Assembly (NCBI GenBank): GCA_964418575.1
Contig: CAYQMI010000002.1
Coordinates: forward strand, 1-64,000
DNA: 64,000 nucleotides
Source of the DNA: Glaciecola sp964418575
Lineage (GTDB): Bacteria; Pseudomonadota; Gammaproteobacteria; Enterobacterales; Alteromonadaceae
Direction of reading: 5' to 3'
The notes below the pieces were generated by a model. That model made no database searches. It was not told the DNA's origin and saw nothing but the letters and a program-made list of their open reading frames with translations. Below, one piece after another: positions 1-8,915 of this stretch (within the stretch, counting starts at the first letter, position 1; every line of letters begins with the position of its first letter). A program made the translations under genes and the position numbers.

Positions 1-586
1 TAGCTAAGTCACCTCTAATACTAGGCAAAGTACTAAGCACGTTATAAACCACTTTGCGCGTTGCCTGAGAACTCTGCTCTGAGCGATTTAGCGCCGCTTT
101 AATTTGCAAAGTACGTTGCTCTACTCGCTCTTCTAAAGACTGATTAATTTCTTTTAACTGTTTGTTTTGTTTAGTCAGTTTTAGTTGCAGAGCATCGCGT
201 TGGGCAAATAGTTTAAATCTTTCAATACCTTGATTCACAGCACCGAGTAAATCATCGTTATCCCAGGGTTTTTGCATGAATCTGTGCACTTTTCCCTGAT
301 TTACTGCACTGAGTGTTGTTTCCACATCAGCATAGCCAGAGAGTACTATTCGGTAGGTCTCTGGATAATTCTCTGCGACCTGTTGTAAAAAATCAGCGCC
401 GCTCATTTTTGGCATTTTCATATCTGAAACCACTACGTGCACCTTATTTTCGCGCATATAGGCCAAAGCTTTATGACCGTCGTCTGCCAAAACTAATTTA
501 TATTGATTGCCATGAAAGACTCGTTTTACCGCGCGTAAAATATTGCTCTCATCGTCTATAAACAAAATGGTGTGTTTTTCAGGCAT
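1..586 (-). CDS. Response regulator, REC domain plus coiled coil, cut by left edge
   Basis: About 195 residues are visible before the window edge. An N-terminal receiver domain shows the acidic pair (FIDDE, residues 9-13), the phospho-acceptor Asp in VVSDMKMP (about residue 56), the switch Ser in VLSGY and the Lys in QKPW. A charged coiled coil follows (about residues 130-165). The effector domain lies outside the window; this architecture often continues into an HD-GYP or HD output domain, which is inference. The ATG overlaps the TAA of the upstream kinase gene by one base, indicating translational coupling, so the kinase is the probable partner. Confidence 0.85.
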   Translation of the reverse strand, partial: MPEKHTILFIDDESNILRAVKRVFHGNQYKLVLADDGHKALAYMRENKVHVVVSDMKMPKMSGADFLQQVAENYPETYRIVLSGYADVETTLSAVNQGKVHRFMQKPWDNDDLLGAVNQGIERFKLFAQRDALQLKLTKQNKQLKEINQSLEERVEQRTLQIKAALNRSEQSSQATRKVVYNVLSTLPSIRGDLA

Positions 587-2238
587 TACGCAAGCTCCTG
601 TGCTGTGGTTTCATATACAACGGGTAGTGATATGGTAAATATCGTGCCTTTGCCAAGCTTACTGCTTACCTTTAGCTCGCCACCGTGCTCTTTAATGATG
701 TCAAAGGAAATGGATAAACCTAAGCCGGTTCCCTGACCTTCAGGTTTAGTGGTAAAAAATGGATCGAATATACGAGATAGATGCTCTTGTGCAATGCCGC
801 TGCCGGTATCAACCACGGTAATTTTAATTTTGTCGGCTTCGTGGGTCGATTTAACAATTACCTGACCGTCATCGCCGATAGCCTGCGACGCATTCACGAT
901 TAAATTAGTGAGTACCTGATTTATTTTACCCACATTTACTAGGGTATCGGGTAGCTTGCCGAGAATAACTTTCACGCTTCCTTGGCTTTCAATCTGCTTT
1001 TTAGCCATTTTTACCGTAGTTTCTATGCAGCGATTAAGATTGAACAGCTGCTTAGCGTCAGAATCAATACGTGAGAATACCGACATGTTCTGAACAATAT
1101 CGATAACTCTTGCTAGACCCTCTTTAATGTCGCTGAGCAGGTCTTTCGCATCTTCACAAATAAAATCAAAATCCTCTTGTTCAACTACTTCACGCAGGTT
1201 GTTTATAAGTTTGTCTCGTTCCTTTGCATTTCCACTTGCAATCACTTTATTCACCAATTGGTGTAAATCTATAAACGATTGCGTGTAGCGACTCAACGAA
1301 CTTATATTGCTTTTAACAAAAGCAACAGGGTTGTTTATTTCATGAGCCAATCCGGCAGCAAGTTGTCCCATGGAGGCCATTTTTTCTGTTTGAATCAGTT
1401 GCTGTTGGGCAAGTTTAAGCTCATCAAAAGTATTTTGTAGCTCGCTATTTTTTATTGCGAGCTGCTCTGTTCTTTTTTCTACTAACTCTTCTAGTTTATT
1501 GTTAAAGGCCTTCAGTTCATCTTGATATAACAAGGTTTGTTTATTCTGTAAGTCTAATTTCTCACCTAGCGTATTAAACGCCTCAGCTACCTCCGCGAGC
1601 TCGTCTTGACCCTTTATATCAACCCTAGCGTTTGAGAAGTCACCCGTGCTTAAAGACTGCGTTATTTCGCTCGTGGCCGCTTTTAGTTTGTGTAACTGAC
1701 GGGTTAAATAGCTCCCTAGGAGCCACGAAAACAAACCAACTAAAGCCATTTCAGTTAATGCGATACTGACTGCCCAACTCGTAATATTATTAAGGCTTTG
1801 TTGTAATTCGCTGATCGTAATGCCAATCTCAACCTTGCCATATACCACGTCTGCTTCTTCAATAAAGGCATAGCTGTCGTAAATGCCATCATCGACAATG
1901 CTTAAGTCATAATCTGCTTCAAAAGCTTTATTAAGCACATCTTCAGCGCCTTTTTGCGCAAAAACTTCGCCGTCTTTATCTAGGACTCTAGCGTAGCTGA
2001 TATCGGGATTACTCAATACCTCATCCAAAAAAGCGTCCAAGGTGGCTAAATCAAATGACAAAACGGCGTCTTTTGTCATTGTCGCAAACAAAGTGGCCGT
2101 GGTTTCTGCACGCTTTTGCAGGTTTTCATTCAGAGTGTCGGTAAAAAACCTAGTAGCAACAAAAATCAGAAGCAATAACAATGCCCCTTCAATAATTGCT
2201 GTACCGAGGATTGTTTTAGTTCGAAGGCTGAGTTGCAA
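586..2238 (-). CDS. Membrane sensor histidine kinase (HAMP, HisKA, HATPase)
   Basis: This 550-residue kinase has transmembrane helices at about 8-32 and 153-177 around a roughly 120-residue periplasmic sensor. A HAMP linker (180-225) and a coiled coil (235-285) follow. The dimerisation/phosphoacceptor segment has LAHEINNP with His299. The ATPase domain has the N box near 445-450, DTGSGI at 477 and GTGLGL at 503. The first usable start is TTG; no in-frame ATG lies nearby and a stop sits just upstream. It overlaps the PhnD-like gene by 23 bp, so the binding protein may feed this sensor. The partner regulator is immediately downstream. Confidence 0.9.
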   Translation of the reverse strand: MQLSLRTKTILGTAIIEGALLLLLIFVATRFFTDTLNENLQKRAETTATLFATMTKDAVLSFDLATLDAFLDEVLSNPDISYARVLDKDGEVFAQKGAEDVLNKAFEADYDLSIVDDGIYDSYAFIEEADVVYGKVEIGITISELQQSLNNITSWAVSIALTEMALVGLFSWLLGSYLTRQLHKLKAATSEITQSLSTGDFSNARVDIKGQDELAEVAEAFNTLGEKLDLQNKQTLLYQDELKAFNNKLEELVEKRTEQLAIKNSELQNTFDELKLAQQQLIQTEKMASMGQLAAGLAHEINNPVAFVKSNISSLSRYTQSFIDLHQLVNKVIASGNAKERDKLINNLREVVEQEDFDFICEDAKDLLSDIKEGLARVIDIVQNMSVFSRIDSDAKQLFNLNRCIETTVKMAKKQIESQGSVKVILGKLPDTLVNVGKINQVLTNLIVNASQAIGDDGQVIVKSTHEADKIKITVVDTGSGIAQEHLSRIFDPFFTTKPEGQGTGLGLSISFDIIKEHGGELKVSSKLGKGTIFTISLPVVYETTAQELA

Positions 2239-3049
2239 TGTCTATATCCAAATCTCTGATCATATCCCACTCTGCATCTGTCGCGGGGCCAAAGGGATTG
2301 TTGAAGCCAATAGCGCTTAGCAATTGAGGATCCTTTATCGCAAATAAACCTTTAGAGAGTTGCTGTATCGTTTCTTGCGACAATGAAGGACTCACCGCTA
2401 CGGCATGAGGCGTATAACCTTGGCTCATCCACAAAATACGCAATGTGTCCTGCACTTCATTTGCTGCGTTGTTTAATGTGCGCACTATACCGCCACCGGC
2501 TTCAAAAAATCCTTTAGAAACATTAAGATAAACAGAGTCATGAGACTGAACGTACACAGGTTCCACGTCAATGTTCCGAAGTGTTAAACTGGATTTAGGA
2601 ATAATCGTTGCAGCAAAAGACAAGGGCGCAGGAAAAGCGATTTTTTTGCCGCGTAGTTGCTCAACACTGACTATGGGGGAGTCTTTGCGAACAACAATGA
2701 TGCCCTGAATCTGCTTATTGATTTGCTTTGCAATTGCTTTGTAGTCCGCCGATTTTGAATATACTGCGTAGTGATAAGGGTTCATGTACGCAATATCGTA
2801 GGCATGCTGAGCTAAGCGCTTTTCGAACTCAGGGATATTAGGCGCAGTGGCAAAGCGAATATCTAAGCCTGTTTGTGCACTCAGCTCAGATATTATTGGA
2901 CCCCAAGTAGCGGCCAGTATGTTTGCTGACTGCTGAGGGACCACACCGAAGGTGATCACATTCGGTTGACTTTGCTGGCTTTGTGCAGGCGCTACGTGTA
3001 TCAGAATAAAAAAACCAATACAAAAGCATAGCCTAAAATAGTGTTTCAT
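2216..3049 (-). CDS. PhnD-type periplasmic substrate-binding protein
   Basis: A 277-residue protein with a hydrophobic signal peptide (about 1-24, ending near APAQSQ). It resembles the phosphate/phosphite/phosphonate family of ABC substrate-binding proteins (PhnD-like), with the recognisable MNPYHYAVYSK segment and the VRKDSPI..VEQLRGKKIAFP segment. No permease or ATPase is present. It sits 14 bp after an HTH-receiver gene and overlaps a histidine kinase by 23 bp, so it probably serves as a ligand-sensing accessory protein for the kinase, not as a transporter component. The family assignment is firm; the ligand is unknown. Confidence 0.85.
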   Translation of the reverse strand: MKHYFRLCFCIGFFILIHVAPAQSQQSQPNVITFGVVPQQSANILAATWGPIISELSAQTGLDIRFATAPNIPEFEKRLAQHAYDIAYMNPYHYAVYSKSADYKAIAKQINKQIQGIIVVRKDSPIVSVEQLRGKKIAFPAPLSFAATIIPKSSLTLRNIDVEPVYVQSHDSVYLNVSKGFFEAGGGIVRTLNNAANEVQDTLRILWMSQGYTPHAVAVSPSLSQETIQQLSKGLFAIKDPQLLSAIGFNNPFGPATDAEWDMIRDLDIDIATQPSN

Positions 3050-3063
3050 AATGCCTCGCTTTT

Positions 3064-3618
3064 TTACACTAACTTTAATAAAGCATTTTCGAGGGTATCT
3101 GCAAACTCATTTAAAGCCAGTGGTTTCGACAATACACTTGTATTTTTGTCGCTTCGGCCAAGTTTGGCTAGGCTCGAATCAAAAATGATAAAGTGCGGAC
3201 GATAGTCAAAGAGCTTTTCTGTGTGTTGCTGGATATGTTTTGGTTTTGCTGACTCAATATCCGCATCAAGCACTATTAACTGCGGCTTGGTTAAAGCAAT
3301 CTCAAAGCCTGCTTCAATACCGCTAGAAAACGATGCAATATTGAAGTTAGCATCACGCACCATACGTTTAACATGTTTCAGCAAATAGTCATCCTCCGTT
3401 ACAATTACACAGGTATTTTCTTGCACCGGCGCAATGTCCAAAGGTATAGGCATGTTATTTTGGTGAAGAAAATGGATTAAGTCGTGCTCACTAACGCGGT
3501 TGTTGCCGCGCCCTGGCAACTTAAACGCATTTAACTTACCTGCCCCTATCCAACGAATAACGGTTCTTGAGGTCACATCGCATATTTTCGCCACTTCACC
3601 GCTTGAAAATGTTTTCAT
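3064..3618 (-). CDS. HTH (excisionase/MerR-like) fused to a receiver domain
   Basis: A 184-residue protein. Residues 1-55 form a small winged-helix/excisionase-like DNA-binding domain (FSSGEVAKICDVTSRTVIRW). Residues 68-180 look like a receiver: acidic pair near EDD 75-77, candidate phospho-acceptor Asp118 in IVLDAD, and Lys165 in LSKP. The order, DNA-binding domain first and receiver second, is the reverse of a classical response regulator. It is the first gene of the leftward cluster with the PhnD-like protein, kinase and response regulator, and probably gives that pathway its transcriptional output. The target genes are unknown. Confidence 0.8.
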   Translation of the reverse strand: MKTFSSGEVAKICDVTSRTVIRWIGAGKLNAFKLPGRGNNRVSEHDLIHFLHQNNMPIPLDIAPVQENTCVIVTEDDYLLKHVKRMVRDANFNIASFSSGIEAGFEIALTKPQLIVLDADIESAKPKHIQQHTEKLFDYRPHFIIFDSSLAKLGRSDKNTSVLSKPLALNEFADTLENALLKLV

Positions 3619-3767
3619 ATTTTATCGACTGCATAACTGATAACAGAAGCGAAGATTATCAAAAAAGCCTTTTACAGACGACATTTGCGACACATACGAA
3701 TTAATACCTAAGTATGGAAGCAGGATCTTTACTGATGGGGGTAGCGACAAAAAAAGTAGGAAAACAA

Positions 3768-3787
3768 GGACAGTCGAGTGACTGCCC
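3768..3787 (-). terminator. Terminator of the prp operon
   Basis: On the minus strand an 8-bp stem (one G-U pair) with a 4-nt ACTC loop is followed by TTGTTTTCC and further T-rich sequence. It lies 14 bp past the prpF stop and before the start of the next leftward operon. Confidence 0.6.
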
Positions 3788-3800
3788 AGAATGAAAAAGC

Positions 3801-4976
3801 TTAGAACGAAGGAACTCTCACATACCCTTCCATCAACACTCTTGCACTGCGGCTCATACCCACCTTCTTTACCTGCCACTGCCCATTTTCTTGAATGGCG
3901 CTGGCACTAACAGTGAGTGTGCCCGATGGGTGTCCGAATGTAACCGCCTTACGGTCCTCTCCACCCGCAGCTAAATTTACTAAGGTCCCAGGTATTGCAG
4001 CCGCTGTACCAATAGCTACCGCAGCAGTGCCCATCATGGCATGATGCAGTTTACCCATAGAAAGCGCGCGAACTGAAAGGTCAATATCGGCGGCACTAAC
4101 ATGCTTTGAGCTTGACGTTACGTAGTCTGCACCAGGCGCAACAAAGGCAATTTTAGGTGTGTGTTGACGCTGCACAGCCTCGCCTAAATCTTTAATCAAA
4201 CCCATTTGCAAAGCGCCATAAGCACGCATGGTTTCGAACTTTTGTAGGGCATCAATATCGTTATTAATGGCTTCTTGCAGCTCAATACCGGTGTAGCCGA
4301 TATCTGCAGCATTAACAAATATGGTGGGAATACCCGCGTTAATTAAAGTCGCATCAAACTCACCAATACCGGGTACGTTCAACTTATCTACCAAGTTTCC
4401 GGTAGGAAACAAAGCACCATCGCCATCTGCAGGGTCTACGAACTCAATTTTTACCTCAGCCGCTGGAAAGGTTACGCCATCCAATTCAAAGTCACCGGTT
4501 TCTTGCACTTGGCCGTCGGTGATAGGCACATGGGCAATGATGGTTTTTTGAATGTTCTCTTGCCAGATTTTTACTTCAGCGATGCCGTTTTGAGGGATTT
4601 TACTGGCATCGACTAAAGCATTTTCAATCGCAAAGGAACCCACCGCTGCGCTTAAATTACCGCAGTTTCCGCTCCAATCAATGTGCGCTTTGTCGATTGC
4701 CACTTGTCCAAATAAATAATTCACATCGTGGTCGGCTTTCTCACTTTTACTTAATATTACCGTTTTACTCGTGCTGGATGTTGCCCCACCCATGCCGTCG
4801 GTGTGTTTTCCGTAAGGATCTGGACTCCCTATTACACGCAGTAAAAGTTTATCTCTGTGTTCACCTGGCACTTGTGCACTTTCTGGCAGGTCTTTGAGCG
4901 CGAAAAATACGCCTTTACTGGTGCCACCGCGCATGTAGGTGGCCGCGATTTTTTGTTGTGGTGCAAATGTTGTCAT
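3801..4976 (-). CDS. prpF: 2-methylaconitate cis-trans isomerase PrpF
   Basis: A 391-residue protein, the usual length for PrpF. The N-terminus carries the family signature MRGGTSKGVFF. PrpF isomerises the 2-methylaconitate isomer released by AcnD so that the methylcitrate cycle can continue; it is the obligatory partner of AcnD in organisms without PrpD. It starts 8 bp after acnD and is the last gene of the operon, followed by a terminator. A small same-strand reading frame over its 3' end is treated as a shadow. Confidence 0.95.
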   Translation of the reverse strand: MTTFAPQQKIAATYMRGGTSKGVFFALKDLPESAQVPGEHRDKLLLRVIGSPDPYGKHTDGMGGATSSTSKTVILSKSEKADHDVNYLFGQVAIDKAHIDWSGNCGNLSAAVGSFAIENALVDASKIPQNGIAEVKIWQENIQKTIIAHVPITDGQVQETGDFELDGVTFPAAEVKIEFVDPADGDGALFPTGNLVDKLNVPGIGEFDATLINAGIPTIFVNAADIGYTGIELQEAINNDIDALQKFETMRAYGALQMGLIKDLGEAVQRQHTPKIAFVAPGADYVTSSSKHVSAADIDLSVRALSMGKLHHAMMGTAAVAIGTAAAIPGTLVNLAAGGEDRKAVTFGHPSGTLTVSASAIQENGQWQVKKVGMSRSARVLMEGYVRVPSF

Positions 4977-4984
4977 AGCTTATC

Positions 4985-7567
4985 CTAACTGGCTGCCAAA
5001 AAGTCTTCGGCAAAGCGCTGTAATACGCCGCCAGCTTCATAAATAGAGAGCTCTTCAGCAGTATCTAAACGACATTTTACAGGCACCGTAATTTGCTCAC
5101 CGGTGCTTTTTGTGATCAACAACGACAGCGTTGTACCGGGTTTACGTTCACCAAGCACGTCGTATGTTTCAGTGCCATCGAGGCCTAAAGTTAATCGTGT
5201 TGTGCCAGGCCCAAATTCTAAAGGCAATACGCCCATGCCGATTAGGTTTTGACGATGAATGCGCTCAAAGCCTTCAGCAACAATGACCTCAACACCTGCT
5301 AGCCTAACGCCTTTTGCCGCCCAGTCTCGTGAACTGCCTTGACCGTAATCTGCACCCGCAATAATTATCAGCGGTTGCTTGCGATTCATGTAAGTCTCAA
5401 TGGCTTCCCACATTCGCATCTCTTTACCTTCTGGCTCAACGCGTGCATAAGAACCTTGCTTAACCTTGCCATTCTCTGTCACCATTTCATTCAACAGTTT
5501 AGGGTTGGCAAAAGTAGCGCGCTGCGCGGTTAAGTGGTCGCCGCGGTGAGTAGCGTAAGAGTTAAAATCTTCCTCTGGCAGTCCCATTTTATGCAAGTAC
5601 TCTCCCGCAGCGCTGTTCATTTGAATCGCGTTAGAAGGCGACAAATGGTCGGTAGTAATGTTGTCGCCCAAAATCGCTAGAGGGCGCATTTTGCTCATTG
5701 AGCGCTTGCCGGCAAGCGCGCCTTCCCAGTAAGGCGGACGGCGAATATAGGTCGACATTTCACGCCAATCGTAAAGCGGATTGAGATTTGCCTCTTCCAT
5801 TTTCAAGTCAAACATTGGCTCGTAAACTTTACGAAATTGCTCAGGTTTTACTGAAGCTTTTACCACTGCATTAATTTGCTCGTCGCTAGGCCAAATATCT
5901 TTGAGCAATATCGGCTTGCCGTCTGCATCAAAACCCAGCGCGTCTTTTTCAATATCAAAACGAATACTACCCGCAATGGCATAGGCAACCACTAAAGGCG
6001 GCGATGCCAAAAAGGCTTGGTCAGCATGGGGGTGAATGCGCCCATCAAAATTTCGGTTACCTGAAAGCACCGCTGTTGAGTAGAGGCCTCTATCTTTTAT
6101 TTCCTGCTCAATGTGCGGCTCTAAACGTCCGCTCATGCCGTTACATGAGGTGCATGCAAAGGCTACCACGTCAAAACCCAACTGTTGTAACTCAGGCAAA
6201 AGCTCAGCTTCTTCTAAATAAAGCTTCACGGCTTTTGAACCGGGCGCGAGGGATGTTTTGACCCATGGCTTTCTTGTTAATCCAAGCTTATTAGCGTTTT
6301 GCGCAATTAAGCCTGCGGCAATCATATTGCGCGGGTTACTGGTATTTGTGCAGCTGGTAATGGCAGCGATAATTACGGCGCCATCAGGCATTTTGTCGGC
6401 TTCGACTTCGTATTTTCCGGCAATGCCTTTGCTTACTAAGTCAGTAGTGGCCACCCTTGCATGCGGGTTTGAAGGGCCCGCCATGTTGCGCACAACGCTC
6501 GATAAATCAAAGCGCAATACTCGCTCATACTCAGCATCTACCATTGCATCTGCCCATAAACCGGTTTGCTTAGCGTAAGTTTCCACAAGCTTCACTTGCT
6601 CATCATCACGGCCTGTGAGAGTTAAATATTCGGTAGTTTGTTCGTCGATATAGAACATTGCTGCTGTGGCACCGTACTCTGGTGTCATGTTTGATATCGT
6701 AGCTCTATCGCCTAAAGTAAGGTGCTTTGTGCCTTCCCCAAAGAACTCAAGATATGCAGATACCACACGTTCTTTACGTAAAAACTCAGTAAGTGCCAAC
6801 ACCACATCCGTGGCAGTAATACCGGCTTGTGGCTTACCTGTAAGCTCTACGCCAACAATATCGGGTAAACGTAAGTAAGAAGCGCGTCCTAACATCACGC
6901 TTTCTGCTTCTAAACCGCCCACGCCCAGTGCAATCACGCCTAGCGCATCCACCATTGGAGTGTGGCTATCGGTGCCCACTAAAGTATCAGGGAATGCAAC
7001 GCCATCACGTTTTTGCACTACCGGCGACATGCGCTCAAGGTTGATTTGATGCAAAATACCGTTGCCTTGGGGGATCACGTCAACGTTTTTAAACGCCGTT
7101 TTGGTCCAGTTGATAAAATGAAAACGGTCTTCATTACGGCGGTCTTCAATATCTCTGTTTTTCTGAAAGGCATCTTCTTCATAGCCGCCGTGCTCAACGG
7201 CAAGAGAGTGGTCTACTACCAACTGTGTTGGTACGACAGGATTCACCTTAGCCGGATCGCCGCCTTTTAATGCAATTGCATCTCTTAAGCCCGCTAAATC
7301 GACCAATGCCGTTTGCCCTAAAATATCGTGGCACACCACGCGCGCCGGAAACCAAGGAAAGTCGGTATCTCGGCGACGATAAATAAGTTGCTCAAGGGCG
7401 GTCGTTAACTCTTCTGGCGGACAGCGTCTGACTAGATTTTCTGCAAATACTTTAGAAGTATAGGGCAGGCCTTTGTATGCGTCTGGTTTTATCGCATTTA
7501 CGGCGGCTTCAGTATCAAAATAGTCTAACTTGCTGTTGGGCAAGGGCTTACGATAATCGTAGTTCAT
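4985..7567 (-). CDS. acnD: Fe/S-dependent 2-methylcitrate dehydratase AcnD
   Basis: This is an 860-residue aconitase-superfamily enzyme. Iron-sulfur cluster cysteines are visible in ITSCTNTSNP and in FACTSCNGMSG. The C-terminal swivel domain contains DYGQGSSRDWAAKG. The neighbours prpF, prpC and prpB identify it as AcnD, which dehydrates 2-methylcitrate, and not as housekeeping AcnA. The start is supported by AGGAAGG directly before the ATG. It is cytoplasmic and acts in propionyl-CoA oxidation. Confidence 0.95.
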   Translation of the reverse strand: MNYDYRKPLPNSKLDYFDTEAAVNAIKPDAYKGLPYTSKVFAENLVRRCPPEELTTALEQLIYRRRDTDFPWFPARVVCHDILGQTALVDLAGLRDAIALKGGDPAKVNPVVPTQLVVDHSLAVEHGGYEEDAFQKNRDIEDRRNEDRFHFINWTKTAFKNVDVIPQGNGILHQINLERMSPVVQKRDGVAFPDTLVGTDSHTPMVDALGVIALGVGGLEAESVMLGRASYLRLPDIVGVELTGKPQAGITATDVVLALTEFLRKERVVSAYLEFFGEGTKHLTLGDRATISNMTPEYGATAAMFYIDEQTTEYLTLTGRDDEQVKLVETYAKQTGLWADAMVDAEYERVLRFDLSSVVRNMAGPSNPHARVATTDLVSKGIAGKYEVEADKMPDGAVIIAAITSCTNTSNPRNMIAAGLIAQNANKLGLTRKPWVKTSLAPGSKAVKLYLEEAELLPELQQLGFDVVAFACTSCNGMSGRLEPHIEQEIKDRGLYSTAVLSGNRNFDGRIHPHADQAFLASPPLVVAYAIAGSIRFDIEKDALGFDADGKPILLKDIWPSDEQINAVVKASVKPEQFRKVYEPMFDLKMEEANLNPLYDWREMSTYIRRPPYWEGALAGKRSMSKMRPLAILGDNITTDHLSPSNAIQMNSAAGEYLHKMGLPEEDFNSYATHRGDHLTAQRATFANPKLLNEMVTENGKVKQGSYARVEPEGKEMRMWEAIETYMNRKQPLIIIAGADYGQGSSRDWAAKGVRLAGVEVIVAEGFERIHRQNLIGMGVLPLEFGPGTTRLTLGLDGTETYDVLGERKPGTTLSLLITKSTGEQITVPVKCRLDTAEELSIYEAGGVLQRFAEDFLAAS

Positions 7568-7660
7568 ACCTTCCTCTCAAAACTTTCTATGCGCTGATGC
7601 GCAACAATATTCAATGGGCTGGATGTACGGCAGAGCCATGCCTGCCGCAAATCGTTTTAC

Positions 7661-8782
7661 TTAACGTGCGTCAATCGCTAGCACTGGGCGAATATCTTCG
7701 CCTGTATACTCAGCAGACGGACGAATAATACGATTGTCTGCTCGCTGCTCCATCACGTGCGCAGCCCAACCTGTTAAGCGCGACATAACAAAAATTGGCG
7801 TGAATAACTTAGTAGGAATGTTCATAAAGTTATAGGCCGACGCATGGAAAAAGTCGGCGTTGCAGAAAAGCTTCTTCTCGCGCCACATGACCTCTTCACA
7901 TTTTACTGACACCGGATACAGCACCGTATCGCCGACTTCTTTCGCTAATTTTTCAGACCATTGCTTAATGATCGCGTTACGCGGGTCAGATTCTGAATAA
8001 ATTGCATGACCAAAGCCCATAATTTTGTCTTTGCGGGCAAGTTTAGCCATCATTTCTTCTTCAGCATGCTCAGGCGAAGTAAAACCTTCAATTAGCTCCA
8101 TCGCCGCCTCGTTTGCGCCGCCATGCAAAGGACCGCGCAGAGTGCCGATAGCACCGGTAATGCAAGAGTGTAAATCCGATAAGGTTGAGGCGCATACGCG
8201 GGCTGAGAATGTTGACGCGTTGAACTCGTGCTCAGCATATAAAATCAAAGATACGTGCATGACTTGCTCAAACAATGCTTTTGGCTTTTCGCCGTGTAAA
8301 AGATGTAAAAAATGCGCGCCTATTGAATCGTCGTCAGTCTCAACATCGACTCTTACGCCATCGTGACTGAAACGATACCAGTAACAAATAATAGACGGGA
8401 AACACGCCAACATTCGATCGCTTGCTTCTGCTTGCTCAGAGAAGTCTGTTTCTGTTTCAAGGTTGCCCAGCATAGAGCAGCCGGTTCTTAAAACGTCCAT
8501 TGGGTGAGCGTCTGCAGGAATGCGTTCAAGCACATCTTTTAGCGCTTGCGGCAGGCCGCGTAAACCTTTTAACTTTTGCTTGTACTCATCAAGCTGAGCC
8601 TGAGTAGGTAACTCGCCTTTTAGGATCAAGTAGGCAACTTCTTCAAACTGACATTTTTCTGCCAAGTCTTTTACGTCGTATCCGCGGTAAGTCAGGCCAG
8701 AGCCTGATACACCCACTGTTGATAAAGCTGTTTTACCCGCTACCTGTCCACGCAAACCTGCGCCACTTAATACTTTAGCCAT
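7661..8782 (-). CDS. prpC: 2-methylcitrate synthase PrpC
   Basis: A 373-residue citrate-synthase-fold protein that condenses propionyl-CoA with oxaloacetate. Catalytic residues are visible: His in LHGGANEA, His in GFGHAIY and Asp in NADFFHASAY. The length and the prp neighbours support PrpC over GltA. It lies 133 bp downstream of prpB, the longest spacer in the operon. That spacer contains a perfect 12-bp palindrome and an imperfect hairpin, and 93 bp separate prpC from acnD. Confidence 0.95.
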   Translation of the reverse strand: MAKVLSGAGLRGQVAGKTALSTVGVSGSGLTYRGYDVKDLAEKCQFEEVAYLILKGELPTQAQLDEYKQKLKGLRGLPQALKDVLERIPADAHPMDVLRTGCSMLGNLETETDFSEQAEASDRMLACFPSIICYWYRFSHDGVRVDVETDDDSIGAHFLHLLHGEKPKALFEQVMHVSLILYAEHEFNASTFSARVCASTLSDLHSCITGAIGTLRGPLHGGANEAAMELIEGFTSPEHAEEEMMAKLARKDKIMGFGHAIYSESDPRNAIIKQWSEKLAKEVGDTVLYPVSVKCEEVMWREKKLFCNADFFHASAYNFMNIPTKLFTPIFVMSRLTGWAAHVMEQRADNRIIRPSAEYTGEDIRPVLAIDAR

Positions 8783-8846
8783 TTTTTACTCCAAATATTT
8801 CTAATATTTTTGTCGCGATTAATGTTTTACAAATGCAAGAATCGAA

Positions 8847-8858
8847 GTAAGCGCTTAC
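8847..8858. promoter_or_regulatory. 12-bp palindrome between prpB and prpC
   Basis: GTAAGCGCTTAC is a perfect palindrome with a central CG, the form typical of LacI/GalR-family operators. It lies 65 bp upstream of the prpC start. No LacI-family gene is in the window, so the binding protein, if any, is unknown. Confidence 0.35.
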
Positions 8859-8880
8859 AACTTCACTACTTAGCTTGCAT

Positions 8881-8912
8881 GTTGAGATATGCGAATGTAA
8901 ACGCATCTCAAC
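8881..8912. other. Imperfect hairpin after prpB
   Basis: GTTGAGA pairs with TCTCAAC around a shorter inner GCG/CGC stem with a small bulge. It lies just past the prpB stop. No T-run follows on the minus strand, so it is more likely an mRNA-processing or stabilising hairpin than a full terminator. Confidence 0.35.
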
Positions 8913-8915
8913 GAG

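Noticed and set aside
3622..3879. 85-codon minus-strand frame overlapping the prpF end
   Set aside because: It overlaps prpF in another frame, covers the operon terminator and has no recognisable domain.
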